Of a stretch of 64,000 nt of DNA, positions 10,846 through 22,722 are shown piece by piece; position 1 is the stretch's first letter; every line of letters starts with the position of its first letter. The DNA lies in assembly GCF_027409185.1 (NCBI RefSeq), contig NC_084469.1, forward strand, positions 85,719,918 through 85,783,917. The letters run 5' to 3'. The stretch is from Cynocephalus volans. Taxonomy: Eukaryota; Chordata; Mammalia; Dermoptera; Cynocephalidae. Both the position numbers and the translations under genes were made by a program. Below the pieces are notes generated by a model. The model worked only from the letters and a program-made list of their open reading frames with translations. It was not told the origin of the DNA and did not search any database.

Positions 10846-13419
10846 ATTTTCAAGGACCAGGGACACACAAGAGCTCAAGAAGAGGAGATTTGATTCAAAG
10901 GAACTAGGGACTTCTCAGAGACCCATTTTGCCAGCAGGTTACCTGCTTTCCCCAGAGTGGTTCTGGCCTGAGTCAGGAACAGGGGACCCTCTCGGGGCAT
11001 CTGCTCTCAGAGCTGATGGCCCAGCACCCCTGCAGCCTTCTCTGCCTTTATTTCACTCTTCACTCTCTGCAGGGCTTTCTTAGTACCTCTGGCCAGTGCC
11101 CCAGCCTGTCCCCAACATGGGCCTCTCACAAACACTACAGACCTGTGTTTTTGGCTAGTAGACGGTTTTATTGTATTTTTAAAAGTTCAATTAGTGACCA
11201 ACATTTAAAAATTGGGTAATTTCACAAAGAAGTCCATAATTCTGGCCTCTCGGCTAATGGGATCATTGGGCCTGAATTTCATGAAGCATCAGTCGGCTGG
11301 AGCTTAGTTCCTTTAGATGGGGCCGGATCCACAGTCTGCCAGTTCCTCCCACACTACCCCCTGGCTCTTCTTGCTCATTTATATAAGGATCTGGCCCCTG
11401 CCAGCCTCTGAGTGTGCAACCTCTGGCCTCAAGCCTCAGTGTTCCATTCCTGACAGAGAGAGCCAGGCAGCCCAGCCTACTGAGACATCCACCCCACAGT
11501 AACTGGGTGGTGGACTGTGGCAGCCAGATCTCTGATTGCACGGGGTGTAATTGACCAAGGGCCCTAGATGCTGTGCTCTGAAACCCATAGTCAAGGCCAC
11601 GCTTCTCAGCTCATGACTGAGCATGGCAAGGGTACAAAGTCAGGCCCATTCTTGGGAGATGTGGGACTCATCTGACAGCCGACTTTGGCTTGAGGACTCC
11701 CCAGCACCTTGTCGAACTTTCCTTACAACTGCACTGCAGGCTTAGCGGGTTCCGCCCAAACTTCTCTCCTTCCTTCCTTCATTCTTTCTTTCACTTGGGG
11801 TCAGACCTACGTTGTGGGCTAAAGCTCTCGCAGCCTCTTCTGGTTCCCACTCATTTTCTTTCACAGATGATTCCCTTAATACATTTCTTACATGTCAGAG
11901 GACCAGTTCTCACATGAGGGAGGGGGACTCAGCAGGCAAGAGAGAAGCAGATTCTCTGAGAAGGGGTCATAGATGTGGGTAAGTCAGAGATCTTGACCAA
12001 CAGGCCCACTCTACCCTGTCACTCAGCTACTAAGTGACAGAGCTGGATTGTACCACAAGGGTCCCCAGTCTCTTCCTGGGCTCCTCACTATTCCATTCAG
12101 AGTCAGCAAGGCTCAGAGAGAACCCTCTCCCCTGGGATGGGGGGATCCCAGCCACAAGTTCCAAGCTGAAAGTTCCAATTTGCCAACTATACGATCCAGC
12201 TAACCTCATTTGCCAAGCCTCTTGTGATGACACGAGGTATCATACACATCTGCTTGTTTTTTGACCACCAAGCATCCTTCCCTCTTCTTTTGGTAACAGG
12301 GCCTGAGTTTTGTAGGTCCACAGGGTTGGGTGAGCTGCTCCATCTGTGGCTTTCCCCTAGCCACAGTACTGGTTCAGCAGTGGGTATGGGACACAGTCAA
12401 AGCCCATGAGAGGCACTGAGCCTTTTGCTAGGAAAACTGGAAGAGTGATGGTTCTCTTTCTCATTGACAGCATGCAGAGTCACCCTCTTGACCCTAGGTG
12501 TTGGGAGTTTGGAGCTTCTGGAGACCAGAGAATGGTGTAAACGCAGAAGAAAGCAGGGCTCAGAGAAGAGAAACCAAGCCCAGTTGTTGTCATTGCAGCC
12601 ACTCACGCAATCAAGCCACCCCCGAAGTCAGACCCACTCTTGCACTTACTAGTTATGAGTCAATAAACTGTCTTTCAGTAAAGTCAGTTTGAGTTAGGTT
12701 TTGTAACACTTTTGCAACTTAAATCCTAATTGATACAGGTAGTTGGTCATCTACTTAGTGGGTCATTCAGGCCTCTCATCTTTTTTCTCCTAGTATTACT
12801 TATCATGCAGTTGGCTAATTTCTGCACCAGGAAAGAGAGCAGGTTAAAAAAAAAAAAAAAAAAAAAGGCAAGGAACATCCAGGCTCCAGGTGCTAGCATC
12901 TCCTGTTGAAGGTGGGGGTTGTGGTGGCATTTAAAGTTTTGCCTGCATAGTGTCCTTTCCCGTTGCTTTGAATTTCCTTTGGGAAAACACTTCTTCCTAC
13001 CCCTTAGTCGTTATGTTTGAAGTGGAGTTGACTGACCTTCTCTTCTTGGGATCTAGGTGTGGGCATTTAAGCCAGCCAATCTAGGAAGAAAGAGGTACCC
13101 TATCCCCATTGAGGCTGCTAAGTAAGTTCAAGGGTGGCTTGGAATGTTAGGAGTTTTGGGTGGTTTTCTTGCCACCACATATGAAAAAACTGCTTCACAA
13201 TTAAAGCCAACACACAAGAAAGCACAAATTGAGAAAGAGTTTGAGAAAGACATACTCCTGATGCTGTATATTGAACTCCTGGATCTAGTCTTGCCTGAAG
13301 CTATCCCAACTTTTCAGTTACATGAGGCAACAAACACCGACCCTTTCCTCCTTCCTTCCCACCTGACTTCCTTCCTGCCCTCCCTCCGTCTCCCTCTCTC
13401 TCTCTCTCTCTTTCTATTT
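10846..13419. other. intergenic, no gene recognised
   Basis: Mixed-composition sequence. It includes a poly(A) run at 12847-12868 and a CT repeat at 13389-13412, just before the old L1. Open frames are short and overlap on both strands, none with a recognisable product or splice pattern. Parts near 12650-12740 end like old placental repeats (taattgatacag), not assigned. Confidence 0.4.
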
Positions 13420-14138
13420 TTTCTCAGGGCAAAATATACATACCATAAAATTTACCATCTTAACAATTTAAAAATATACAATTCAGTGGCATTAGGTACA
13501 TTCACAATATTGTGTAGCTGTCACCACAATTTCCAGAACATTTTCATTACTCTAAACAGAAACTCTGTAACCATTAAGCAGTAATTCCCATCTCCTCCTC
13601 TTCCCAGCCCCTGGTAACCACTAATCTACTTTCTGTCTCTATGAATTTGCCTATTCTGGATTTTTCATGCACGTGGAATAATGTAACATCTGTCCTTTTG
13701 TAGCTGGCTTATTGCACTTATGTTTTTAAATTCATTTTACATTATTTCATGTTTTCAAAGTTTATTCATGTTGTAGTATGTATCAGATCTTCATTTCTTA
13801 TATGGCTGAATACTATTTGTATGCACACATATATACATACACATATGTGTGTGCACACACACACATGTAATGGACACTGGATTGTTTCCACGTTTTAGCT
13901 ACTGTAATGCTGCTGTGAACATCAGTGTACGAGTGTGTGTTTCAATCTCTATTTTAACTTTTTTGTGTACATATCTAGGAGTAACATTGCTGTGTCATAT
14001 GGTAACTCTATGTTTAACTTTTTGAGGAACTGCCAAACTTTTTCCACAGCAGCTACACCATTTTACATTCTCACTAGCAATGAAAGAGGGTTTTAATTTC
14101 TCTACATCCTTGCCAACAATTATTTTCCTTTAATTTAA

Positions 14139-14242
14139 GGGGCTTGCCAGTTATCTTAGTTGGTTAGAGGATGGTGTTATAAGACCAAGGTCAAGGATTT
14201 GGATCCCTGTACTGGCCAGCTGCCAAAATTTTTTAAAAAATA
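14139..14242 (+). mobile_element. tRNA-Ile-derived SINE, monomer, diverged
   Basis: Starts ggggcttgccagttatctta, has an A-box relic (cttagttggttagagg), ggtgttataagaccaaggtc and B-box aaggatttggatccctgt, and ends near ttttttaaaaaa. It keeps more of the original tRNA-Ile wording than the dimers, consistent with an older subfamily. Confidence 0.8.
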
Positions 14243-14863
14243 ATATCCATTCTAGAGGCTATGAAGTGGTATGTCATTGTGGTTTAGATTTGCATTTCCC
14301 TAATGATTAGTGATGCTTAGCATCTTTTCATGTGTCTTCTGGTCATTCATATATCTTCTTTGGAGAAATGTCTATTCAAGCTCTTTACCCATTTTGGGGT
14401 TTATATAGAAGTCCTGCAACTCAACAACAAAAAACCAATACTATTATATATATACACACACACTTGATATTAAACCCTTATAAGATATATGATTTACAAA
14501 TATATCTTTCCATTCTGTGTGTTGTCTTTTCACTCTCTTGATAGTGTCCTTTGATACATAAAAATTTTTAATTTTGCTGAAGTCCATTTTACTATGTTTC
14601 TTTTTTGCCTGTGCTTTTGTTGTCATATTTAAGAAACAATTGCCAAATCTAAGATCATAAAGATTTGCCCCTATGGGTTCTTCTAAGAGTTTCACAGTTT
14701 TAAGTCTTCCATTTAGGTCCTTGATCCATTTTGAGTTAAATTCTGTATATGGTGTAAGATAAGTGTCGAAATTTATTCTTTTGCACGTGGATATGTAGTT
14801 CCCTCAGCACAATTTGTTGAAGATACTTTTCTTTTCTCATGGAATGGTCTTGAGATGCTTGTC

Positions 14864-14879
14864 AAAAAATTATTGACCA
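14864..14879 (+). repeat. target-site duplication, left (16 bp)
   Basis: The sequence aaaaaattattgacca recurs at 21466-21481 after the poly(A) of the L1. The TT/AAAA-like context fits L1 endonuclease cleavage. Confidence 0.92.
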
Positions 14880-16193
14880 GTTTTCTTAGCTGCAAAAGCG
14901 AGTCTCGAAACAGGGAACACGGCGCCAGGGCTGCTGTGGATGCAGCCAGGATCCCGGAGGCCGGGGCCCGCGCTGAAGGCGGCCAGCTGCCCTATTCAGG
15001 ATTCGAGGTTTCAGGCCGGCATTAAAGAAGATTCCTGGGAGCGCCCGAGCTGCGCCGTGACTGAACAGCCTGAGGCGGCAGCGGCCAAGAACTGGGAAAG
15101 GCGGCAAACCAGAGACAGAGAGCGAGCACCCGACCTGGCACAGCACTGTGAGTGACCCCTGGCACAGCTCTGTTCACGGGGTGGATGCCCACGCGGCTCC
15201 CGCCTACACCACCAGGCCACTCACCGCCAGGTGCTGCCTCCATTTTCCCAGGTGCGGGCAGCTCCGCCCTGCTCGGCCATCACTGAGCCCTCCCATTTGC
15301 TGGCCTGGCGCCAGGCTTTCCGGAGCCTGCGGACCGGCCTTCGCTCCCACTCCCTCGGTGGTTCTCTGGCGGGGCTGGTGGTGGGGGGCGTCCCGGGCCA
15401 GTTTCGGGAGGGCAAGGAAGTACGGGCGGGCCGACTGTCACTCCACCATACCCTGGACTCCGGCCCCAGCTAAACTCCCTGTTACTGGGAGGCAGATACC
15501 ATCTCTGCGGCCACCAGTTTGGAAAAAAAGCCTAACGAATTTCTGGTTGGGAATAGTGTGGTAGGAGAGCTCCCAGGTCCGCTTGAACCTGCCGGAGACC
15601 AGGCTGCAGGTGGGCGCCAGACTCGGTTTATACTGGGGGGATACAAAGGTGAACAAGACCCGAGAAAGATCTACATAGTGCTACAAAGGCACCCAGAGAG
15701 ACTGGTCGTCTGTGCCCAGCAGAAACCTGGTAGACTTCCTGGGCAAGGCGGTGCCGAGCAGGGTCTTGAAGGCCCAGCTGATAGACGAGGGGTGCAGAAG
15801 ACACGCCCCAGCTCAGCACAGTGCGCACAGAGTGGGGAGATGTGCGGCCAGGGAGGCGGAGACTCGACAAAAACCACACACCCGGTGGGGTCGCTACTGC
15901 ACGATCTAACAGCCTGGGCCAGAGCACACGGAACAGGGAGAAGTCCTGCACAGGAAGTGAAAGCTCAACAGAGATCACACACCCTGTGGTACGTGATCCA
16001 CCAGCCCAGCAGAGTCCAAGCTGACCAGAAAGGTGGCTCCCCGGAGAAGCCCAAGACCCGAGGCAACCACACACACAAGGCACTAGAGGCCAACTGAGCA
16101 GTCACGGAGGGAGCCATACGAAATTGGCAACCAGAGCAACACCCTAGTTAGTCATTAGTCTCAAAACGGTGGACTGTGAAACCCCCGGCCACA
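14880..16193 (+). mobile_element. 5' UTR and promoter of full-length L1
   Basis: About 1.3 kb of GC- and CpG-rich leader between the left target duplication and the ORF1 ATG. Its presence, directly after the duplication, shows the element is not 5'-truncated. L1 5' UTRs carry an internal RNA polymerase II promoter (family knowledge). Long open frames appear on both strands here, but they rely on non-ATG starts. Confidence 0.88.
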
Positions 16194-17175
16194 ATGAATA
16201 AACACCAAAAAAAAGATACCAGAAATACAAAAAATCAAGAAAGTACACCACCAAAAGTTAATAAATCTCAAACTCTAGATCCTATAGAACAAGAAGCCCT
16301 TGAAATGACTGACAAGGAATTTCGAGTGATAATTCTAAGGAAACTGAATGAGATACAAGAAAACTCAGCTAGACATCATGATGAAATGAGGAAAAGTATA
16401 CAGGATCTGAAAGAGGAAATGTACAAGGAAATCAATGTCCTGAAAAAAAAATGTAGCAGAACTTGCTGAACTGAAGAAGTTATTCAACGAAATAAAAAAC
16501 ACAACGGAGAGTTTAACCAGCAGGCTTGTCGAAGTTGAAGAGAGAACCTCTGAACTTGAAGATGGGCTGTTTGAAATAACACAAGCAGACAAAAAGAAAG
16601 AAAAAAGAATCAAGGACATTGAAGAAAATCTGAGAGAGATATCAGACAACCATAAGCGATCAAATATCCGAGTCATGGGTATTCCAGAAGGGGAGGAAAA
16701 TGGAGATTCCATTGAAAACATATTCAACAAAATAGTGGCAGAAAACTTCCCAGGTATAGGAAAAATCACAGATCTTCAGATCCAGGAAGCTCAACGATCT
16801 CCAAATGTATTCAACCCAAAAAGACCTTCTCCAAGACATGTCATAGTCAAATTGGCAAAACTCAGAGATAAAGAGAGAATCTTAAAAGCTGCAAGAGAGA
16901 AGCATCAAATCACCTATAAGGGAGCCCCAATCAGGTTAACATCAGACTTTTCATCACAAACCCTAAAAGCTAGAAAGGAATGGGATGATATTTTCAAAAT
17001 ACTAAAAGACAAAGATTGCCAGCCAAGAATACTCTACCCTGCAAGGCTATCCTTCCGAAATGAGGGGCAAATAGTATATTTTTCAGACAAACAAAAACTG
17101 CGGGAGTTCACTACCACAAGACCACCCTTACAAGAAATCCTCAAGGGAGTACTGGGTTTGGTTCCTGAAAAATAA
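16194..17175 (+). pseudogene. L1 ORF1 (RNA-binding chaperone), frameshifted
   Basis: ORF1p is the trimeric nucleic-acid chaperone that coats L1 RNA. The ATG at 16194 opens MNKHQKKDTR; a Lys/Glu-rich coiled-coil segment follows (about codons 55-150), then the RRM and C-terminal domain (REKHQITYKGAPIRLTSDF, ending VLGLVPEK). The frame breaks at an A9 run, 16443-16451; ignoring one A would leave 326 codons before the stop at 17173, slightly shorter than human ORF1p (338). The upstream frame dies at about 16467 in a TGA. One homopolymer change is the only break seen, so a sequencing error is possible. Confidence 0.9.
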
Positions 17176-17362
17176 TTACCACTGCCATAAAAACCCAAGA
17201 AAAATCTAAACCCGCTAGTATAATAAAAATGGCATTCATGAAGAGAAAACAAGCTAACAAAAACACTATCTACAACCTAAGGAACCAACAAACACAGAAA
17301 ACAAACAGTAAATCAGAAAGCAAGGAACAAAAGACACTTAAGACAACCAAACAACCAATAAA
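17176..17362 (+). other. L1 inter-ORF spacer
   Basis: An A-rich 187-bp spacer with stops in all frames between ORF1 and ORF2, as in other mammalian L1s. ORF2 translation is thought to start by an unusual reinitiation mechanism (family knowledge). Confidence 0.8.
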
Positions 17363-20300
17363 ATGCTAGGAATAAATCAACACCTTTCAATAACAACTCT
17401 TAATGTAAAAGGCTTAAATTCCCCAATCAAAAGACACAGACTGGCTGACTGGATCAAAAAGGAGGACCCAACTATATGCTGCCTACAAGAGACCCACCTC
17501 ACCCATAAAGATTCACATAGACTAAGAGTGAAAGGATGGAAAAAGATTTACCATGCAAACAGAAAAGAAAAATGAGCTGGAGTAGCTATTCTTATATCTG
17601 ACAAAATAGACTTTAAACTAAAAACCATAAAAAGAGACAATGAGGGACACTACTTAATGATAAAAGGACTGATCCATCAAGAAGACATAACAATCATAAA
17701 TATGTATGCACCCAATGTTGGAGCAGCCAGATTTATAAAACAAACTCTATTAGACCTAAAGAAGGAAATAGACACTAATACCATAATAGCAGGGGACCTG
17801 AACACCCCACTGTCAATATTAGACAGATCATCTAGGCAAAGAATCAGTAGAGAAACACAAGATCTAAACAATACTCTAGACCAATTGGAATTGGCAGATA
17901 TCTACAGAACATTCCACCCAACAACCTCAGAATATTCATTTTTCTCATCAGCACATGGATCATTCTCCAGGATAGATCACATATTAGGTCACAAATCAAG
18001 TCTCAATAAAGTCAAAAAAATTGGAATTATCCCATGTATCTTCTCAGACCACAATGGATTAAAACTAGAAATTAATAACAAACGAACCTCTGGAAACTAT
18101 ACAAACACATGGAAATTAAACAGCATTCTACTTAATGACATATGGGTCCAAGAAGAAATCAAGCAGGAAATCAAAAAATTTATTGAAACTAATGAAAACA
18201 ATGATACATCATACCAAAACCTGTGGGATACTGCAAAAGCAGTATTGAGGGGAAAATTTATTGCATTAAATGCTCACTTCAGAAGAATAGAAAGATGGCA
18301 AGTGAACAACCTAACACTTCACCTTAAAGAACTAGAAAAACAAGAACAATCCAAACCTAAAGTTAGCAGATGGAAAGAAATCATTAAGATCAGAGCAGAA
18401 CTGAATTAAATTGAAAACCAAAAAACAATTCAAAAGATCAACGAATCAAAAAGTTGGTTTTTTGAAAAGATAAATAAAATTGACAAACCATTAGCATGGC
18501 TAACAAAAAAAAGAAGAGAGAAGACTCAAATAACAAAAATTAGAAATGAAAAAGGCGATATTACAACTGATTCATCTGAAATACAAGGAATCATTCGAGA
18601 CTACTATAAACAACTATACGCCAACAAATTTGAAAATCTGGAGGAAATGGATAAATTTCTGGACACACACAAGCTCCCAAAACTGAGCCGTGAAGACGTA
18701 GAAAATTTGAACAGACCAATAACAATAAAGGAGATTGAAGCTGTTATCAGAAGGCTCCCAACAAAGAAAAGCCCAGGACCAGATGGATTCACAGCAGAAT
18801 TTTACCAAACATTCAAACAGGAATTGACACCGATTCTTTACAAACTATTCCAAAAGATTGAAACGGACGCAAATCTCCCAAACTCATTCTATGAAGCAAA
18901 CATCATCCTGATACCAAAACCAGGTAAAGATGTAACCAAAAAAGAAAACTACAGGCCAATATCCTTGATGAATATAGATGCAAAAATCCTCACTAAATTA
19001 CTAGCAAACAGAATACAGCAACACATACGTAAAATTATTCATCATGATCAAGTGGGATTCATCCCAGGGATGCAAGGTTGGTTCAACATACGCACATCAA
19101 TAAATGTGATACACCATATTAATAAACTCAAACACAAGGACCATATGATCATCTCTATAGATGCTGAAAAAGCATTTGATAAAGTTCAGCACTCATTCAT
19201 GACAAAGACCCTCTATAAGTTAGGTATAGAGGGAAAGTATCTCAACATAATTAAAGCCATATATGACAAACCCACAGCCAATATCATCCTGAATGGGGAA
19301 AAGCTGAAAGCTTTTCCTTTAAGAACAGGAACTAGACAAGGATGCCCACTCTCACCACTCCTATTCAACATAGTGTTGGAAGTAGTAGCCAGAGCAATCA
19401 GAGAAGAGAAGGAAATAAAGGGCATTCAGATTGGAAAAGATGAAGTCAAACTGTCCCTGTTTGCAGATGACATGATCCTATATATCGAACAGCCTAAAAC
19501 CTCTACAAAAAAACTGCTGGAATTGATAAATGATTTCAGCACAGTAGCAGGATACAAAATCAACACACAAAAATCAGTAGCATTTCTTTTCTCCAATAGT
19601 GAACATGCAGAATGAGAAATCAAGAAAGCCTGCCCATTTACAATAGCCACCAAAAAAATAAAATACTTAGGAATTGAGTTAACCAAGGAGGTGAAAAATC
19701 TCTATAATGAGAACTACAAACCACTGCTGAGAGAAATTAGAGAGGATACAAGAAGATGGAAAGATATCCCATGCTCTTGGATTGGAAGAATCAACATAGT
19801 GAAAATGTCCATACTACCCAAAGTGATATACAAATTCAATGCAATCCCCATCAAAATTCCAAAGACATTTTTCTCAGAAATGGAAAAAACTATCCAGACA
19901 TTTATATGGAACAATAAAAGACCACGCATAGCCAAAGCAATGCTGAGCAAAAAAAATAAAGCTGGAGGCATAACACTACCTGACTTTAAGCTATACTACA
20001 AAGCTATAATAACCAAAACAGTATGGTACTGGCATAAAAACAGACACACTGACCAATGGAATAGAATAGAGAATCCAGAAATCAACCCACACACTTACTG
20101 TCAGCTGATCTTTGACAAAGGCACCAAGCCTATTCAGTGGCGAAGGGACTGCCTCTTCAGCAAATGGTGCTGGGACAACTGGATATCCATATGCAGGAGA
20201 ATGAAACTAGATCCATACCTCTCGCCGTATACTAAAATCAACTCAAAATGGATTAAGGATTTAAATATACACCCTGAAACAATAAAACTTCTTCAAGAAA

Positions 20301-21190
20301 ACATAGGAGAAACACTTCAGGAAATAGGACTGGGCACAGACTTCATGAATACGACCCCAAAAGCACGGGCAACGAAAGGAAAAATAAACAAATGGGATTA
20401 TATCAAACTAAAAAGCTTCTGCACAGCAAAAGAAACAATTAAAAGAGTTAAAAGACAACCAACAGAGTGGGAGAAAATATTTGCAAAATATATATCTGAC
20501 AAAGGATTAATATCCAGAATATATAAGGAACTCAAACAACTGTACAAGAAGAAAACAAGCAACCCAATTAAAAAATGGGCAAAAGAGCTAAGTAGGCATT
20601 TCTCTAAGGAAGATATACAAATGGCCAACAGACATATGAAAAAATGCTCAACATCACTCAGCATCCGGGAAATGCAAATCAAAACCACATTGAGATACCA
20701 TCTAACCCCAGTTAGGATGGCTAAAATCCAAAAGACTATGAACAATAAATGCTGGCGAGGCTGCGGAGAAAAAGGAACTCTCATACATTGTTGGTGGGAC
20801 TGCAAAATGGTGCAGCCTCTATGGAAAATGGTATGGCGGTTCCTCAAACAATTGCAGATAGATCTACCATACGACCCAGCTATCCCACTGTTGGGAATAT
20901 ACCCAGAGGAATGGAAATCATCAAGTCGAAGGTATACCTGTTTCCCAATGTTCATCGCAGCCCTCTTTACAATAGCCAAGAGTTGGAACCAGCCCAAATG
21001 CCCATCATCGGATGAGTGGATACGGAAAATGTGGTACATCTACACAATGGAATACTACTCAGCTATAAAAACGAATGAAATACTGCCATTTGCAACAACA
21101 TGGATGGACCTTGAGAGAATTATATTAAGTGAAACAAGTCAGGCACAGAAAGAGAAATACCACATGTTCTCACTTATTGGTGGGAGCTAA
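17363..21190 (+). pseudogene. L1 ORF2 (endonuclease-reverse transcriptase) with three in-frame stops
   Basis: ORF2p nicks target DNA and reverse-transcribes L1 RNA. One frame runs 1275 codons, the same length as human ORF2p, with no indel that shifts frame. Stops lie at codon 71 (TGA, 17573), 349 (TAA, 18407) and 751 (TGA, 19613). Endonuclease residues fall at the human numbers: E43 (CCLQETH), D145 (AGDLN) and H230 (SDHNG). The reverse-transcriptase FADD box occupies codons 700-703, and the C-terminal Cys knuckle starts at codon 1130 (CWRGCGEKG, then HCWWDC). All key residues are intact, so only the three nonsense codons and the ORF1 shift disable this copy. It could still be copied in trans only poorly. 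Confidence 0.95.
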
Positions 21191-21207
21191 AAATTAATAT
21201 ATAAATT

Positions 21208-21238
<31 letters not shown>

Positions 21239-21465
21239 ACACACATACACACACAAACCGGGGGGGGGGGGAGAAGATATAACAACCACAATTATTTGAA
21301 GTTGATACAACAAGCAAACAGAAAGGACATTGTTGGGGGGGAGGGGGGAGGGAGAAGGGAGGGAGGTTTTGGTGATGGGGAGCAATAATCAGCCACAATG
21401 TATATCGACAAAATAAAATTAAAAAAAATAATAAATAAATAAATAAATAAAATAAAAAAATTAAA
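21191..21465 (+). mobile_element. L1 3' UTR, G-rich tract and poly(A)
   Basis: After the ORF2 stop come a CA microsatellite (21208-21257), a G9-10 run, and a polypurine tract (about 21334-21366) of the kind that can form G-quadruplexes in L1 3' UTRs. The phrase caatgtatatcgacaaaata follows, and the tail is poly(A) with AATAAATA repeats. The identical 3' end occurs in the antisense L1s at 31.3 and 33.3 kb, so all three belong to one family. Confidence 0.9.
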
Positions 21466-21481
21466 AAAAAATTATTGACCA
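21466..21481 (+). repeat. target-site duplication, right (16 bp)
   Basis: Repeats aaaaaattattgacca of 14864-14879 exactly; its left edge merges with the poly(A). Confidence 0.9.
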
Positions 21482-21766
21482 CATTTAGGAGACTTTATTT
21501 CTGGACTCTTTATTGTAGTCCATTGGTATATATGACGATCTTTATGACAGGTCCACAATGTTTTGATTAGTGTAGCGTTGAAGTTAGTTTTGAAATCAGG
21601 AAGCACAAGACTTCCAACTTCGATCTTTCTCAAGATTGTTTGGGTTATTTGGGGTCTTTTGAAATTTCATATGAATTTTAGGATGGTTTTTTCTACTTCT
21701 GTAAAAAACACCATTGATATTTGTTAAGGATTGTATTGACCCTGTAGACTGCTTTGGGGAGCATTG
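21482..21766 (-). mobile_element. old L1, middle fragment, antisense
   Basis: Continues the L1 interrupted at 14879 (ggactctttattgtagtcca, then agattgtttgggttatttgg, then accctgtagactgctttggg). It is interrupted again at about 21767 by an LTR. Confidence 0.82.
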
Positions 21767-22720
21767 TTGTATTCGTCTGCTTGCACTGCTATAACAAAAT
21801 ACCACAAACTGGGTTGCTTAAACCACAGAAACTTATTTTCTCACTGTTCTTGAGGCTGGAAGTCCAATTGAGGCCCTGAAAATTCCATTTCTGATAAGTC
21901 TCTCTTCCTGACCTGTAGATGGCCACCTTCTCACTATGTACTCCCATGAGTTTACTTTGTTTTGTGCATACAGAGAAAGAGAGAAAACTTTCTGGTATCT
22001 TTCCTTATGAGGACACTAATCCTATTAAATCAAAGCCCCACCCTTATGACCTCATTTAATATTAATTACTTCCATAAAGGCCTATCTCCAAATACAGTCA
22101 TATAGGACTTTAGGACTTTGTATTAGGGTTCTCCAGAGAGACAGAACAGATAGGATATATACGTAAATATATGAGGGGATTTATTAGGGGAATTGGGATC
22201 ATGCTATTATGAAGGCTGAGAAATCCCATGATATGAAATCTGCAAACTGGGTGCAGGTAGCATGGCTCAGTCCAAGTCTGGAAGATTCAGAACCAGAGAA
22301 GCCAATGGTGTGATTCTCAATCTGAGGCCAAAGGCCTAAGAGCCAGATGTGTCACTGGTGTGAATCCTGAAATCCAAAGGCTGAAGAGTCTTGAGTTCTG
22401 ATGTCCACATACAAGAGAGAAGAGTATATCCTAACTCCAGCAGATAGAGCAAGAGATTTGCCTTTTTCTTCCATCTTTGTTCTCTTGGGGCTCCCAGCAG
22501 ATTGTATGGTGTCTGTGCATATTGAGGACAGACCTTTCCCACCCAGTTCACCCAGGCTTACATGCTAATTTCTTCTGGAAGCACCCTCACAGACACATCC
22601 AAAAATTATGCTTTACCAGGTTTCTAGATATTCTTTAATCTAGTCAGTTTGACACATAAAATTAACCATCACAGGTTTCAACATACAAATTTGGGAGGAA
22701 TACAAAATTCAGTTCATAAC
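21767..22720 (-). mobile_element. MaLR-type (MLT1-like) LTR, split by another repeat
   Basis: In reverse orientation the segments 21767-22118 and 22674-22720 form one LTR: gctataacaaaataccacaa, ggaagtccaattgaggccct, tatgaggacactaatcctat, then after the inner insertion ggtttcaacatacaaatttg and ttcagttcataacaa. Short ATTG-type duplications flank it (21763-21766 and 22722-22725). The host L1 wording continues from gcattg to tcatcttaacaatatt. Confidence 0.72.
22119..22673 (-). mobile_element. old LTR-like repeat, copy 2, inside the MaLR LTR
   Basis: From tgtattagggttctccagag to aattaaccatcaca. Same family as 6787-7258. The ends are TG and CA, as in LTRs. It splits the MaLR LTR and so inserted after it. 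Confidence 0.68.
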
Positions 22721-22722
22721 AA

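Larger units (their letters stand above)
13420..14879 (-). mobile_element. old L1, 3' end, antisense (host of nested insertions)
   Basis: This reads from the 3' UTR of an old L1 (caattcagtggcattaggta, tcaccacaatttccagaaca) into the 3' part of ORF2 in reverse. It is interrupted at 14139 by a SINE and at 14880 by the full-length L1, and resumes at 21482 without loss. The two halves read as one element across the 6.6-kb insertion. Confidence 0.85.

Noticed and set aside
14886..16097. Frames of 70-190 codons on both strands of the L1 5' UTR, considered as an ORF0-like gene
   Set aside because: The longest ones depend on GTG or TTG starts, lie in CpG-rich leader sequence, and show no match to ORF0 that I can recognise.
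20398..21039. 213-codon antisense frame within L1 ORF2
   Set aside because: It is the complement of the well-preserved ORF2 coding strand; identical shadows appear opposite the second L1.
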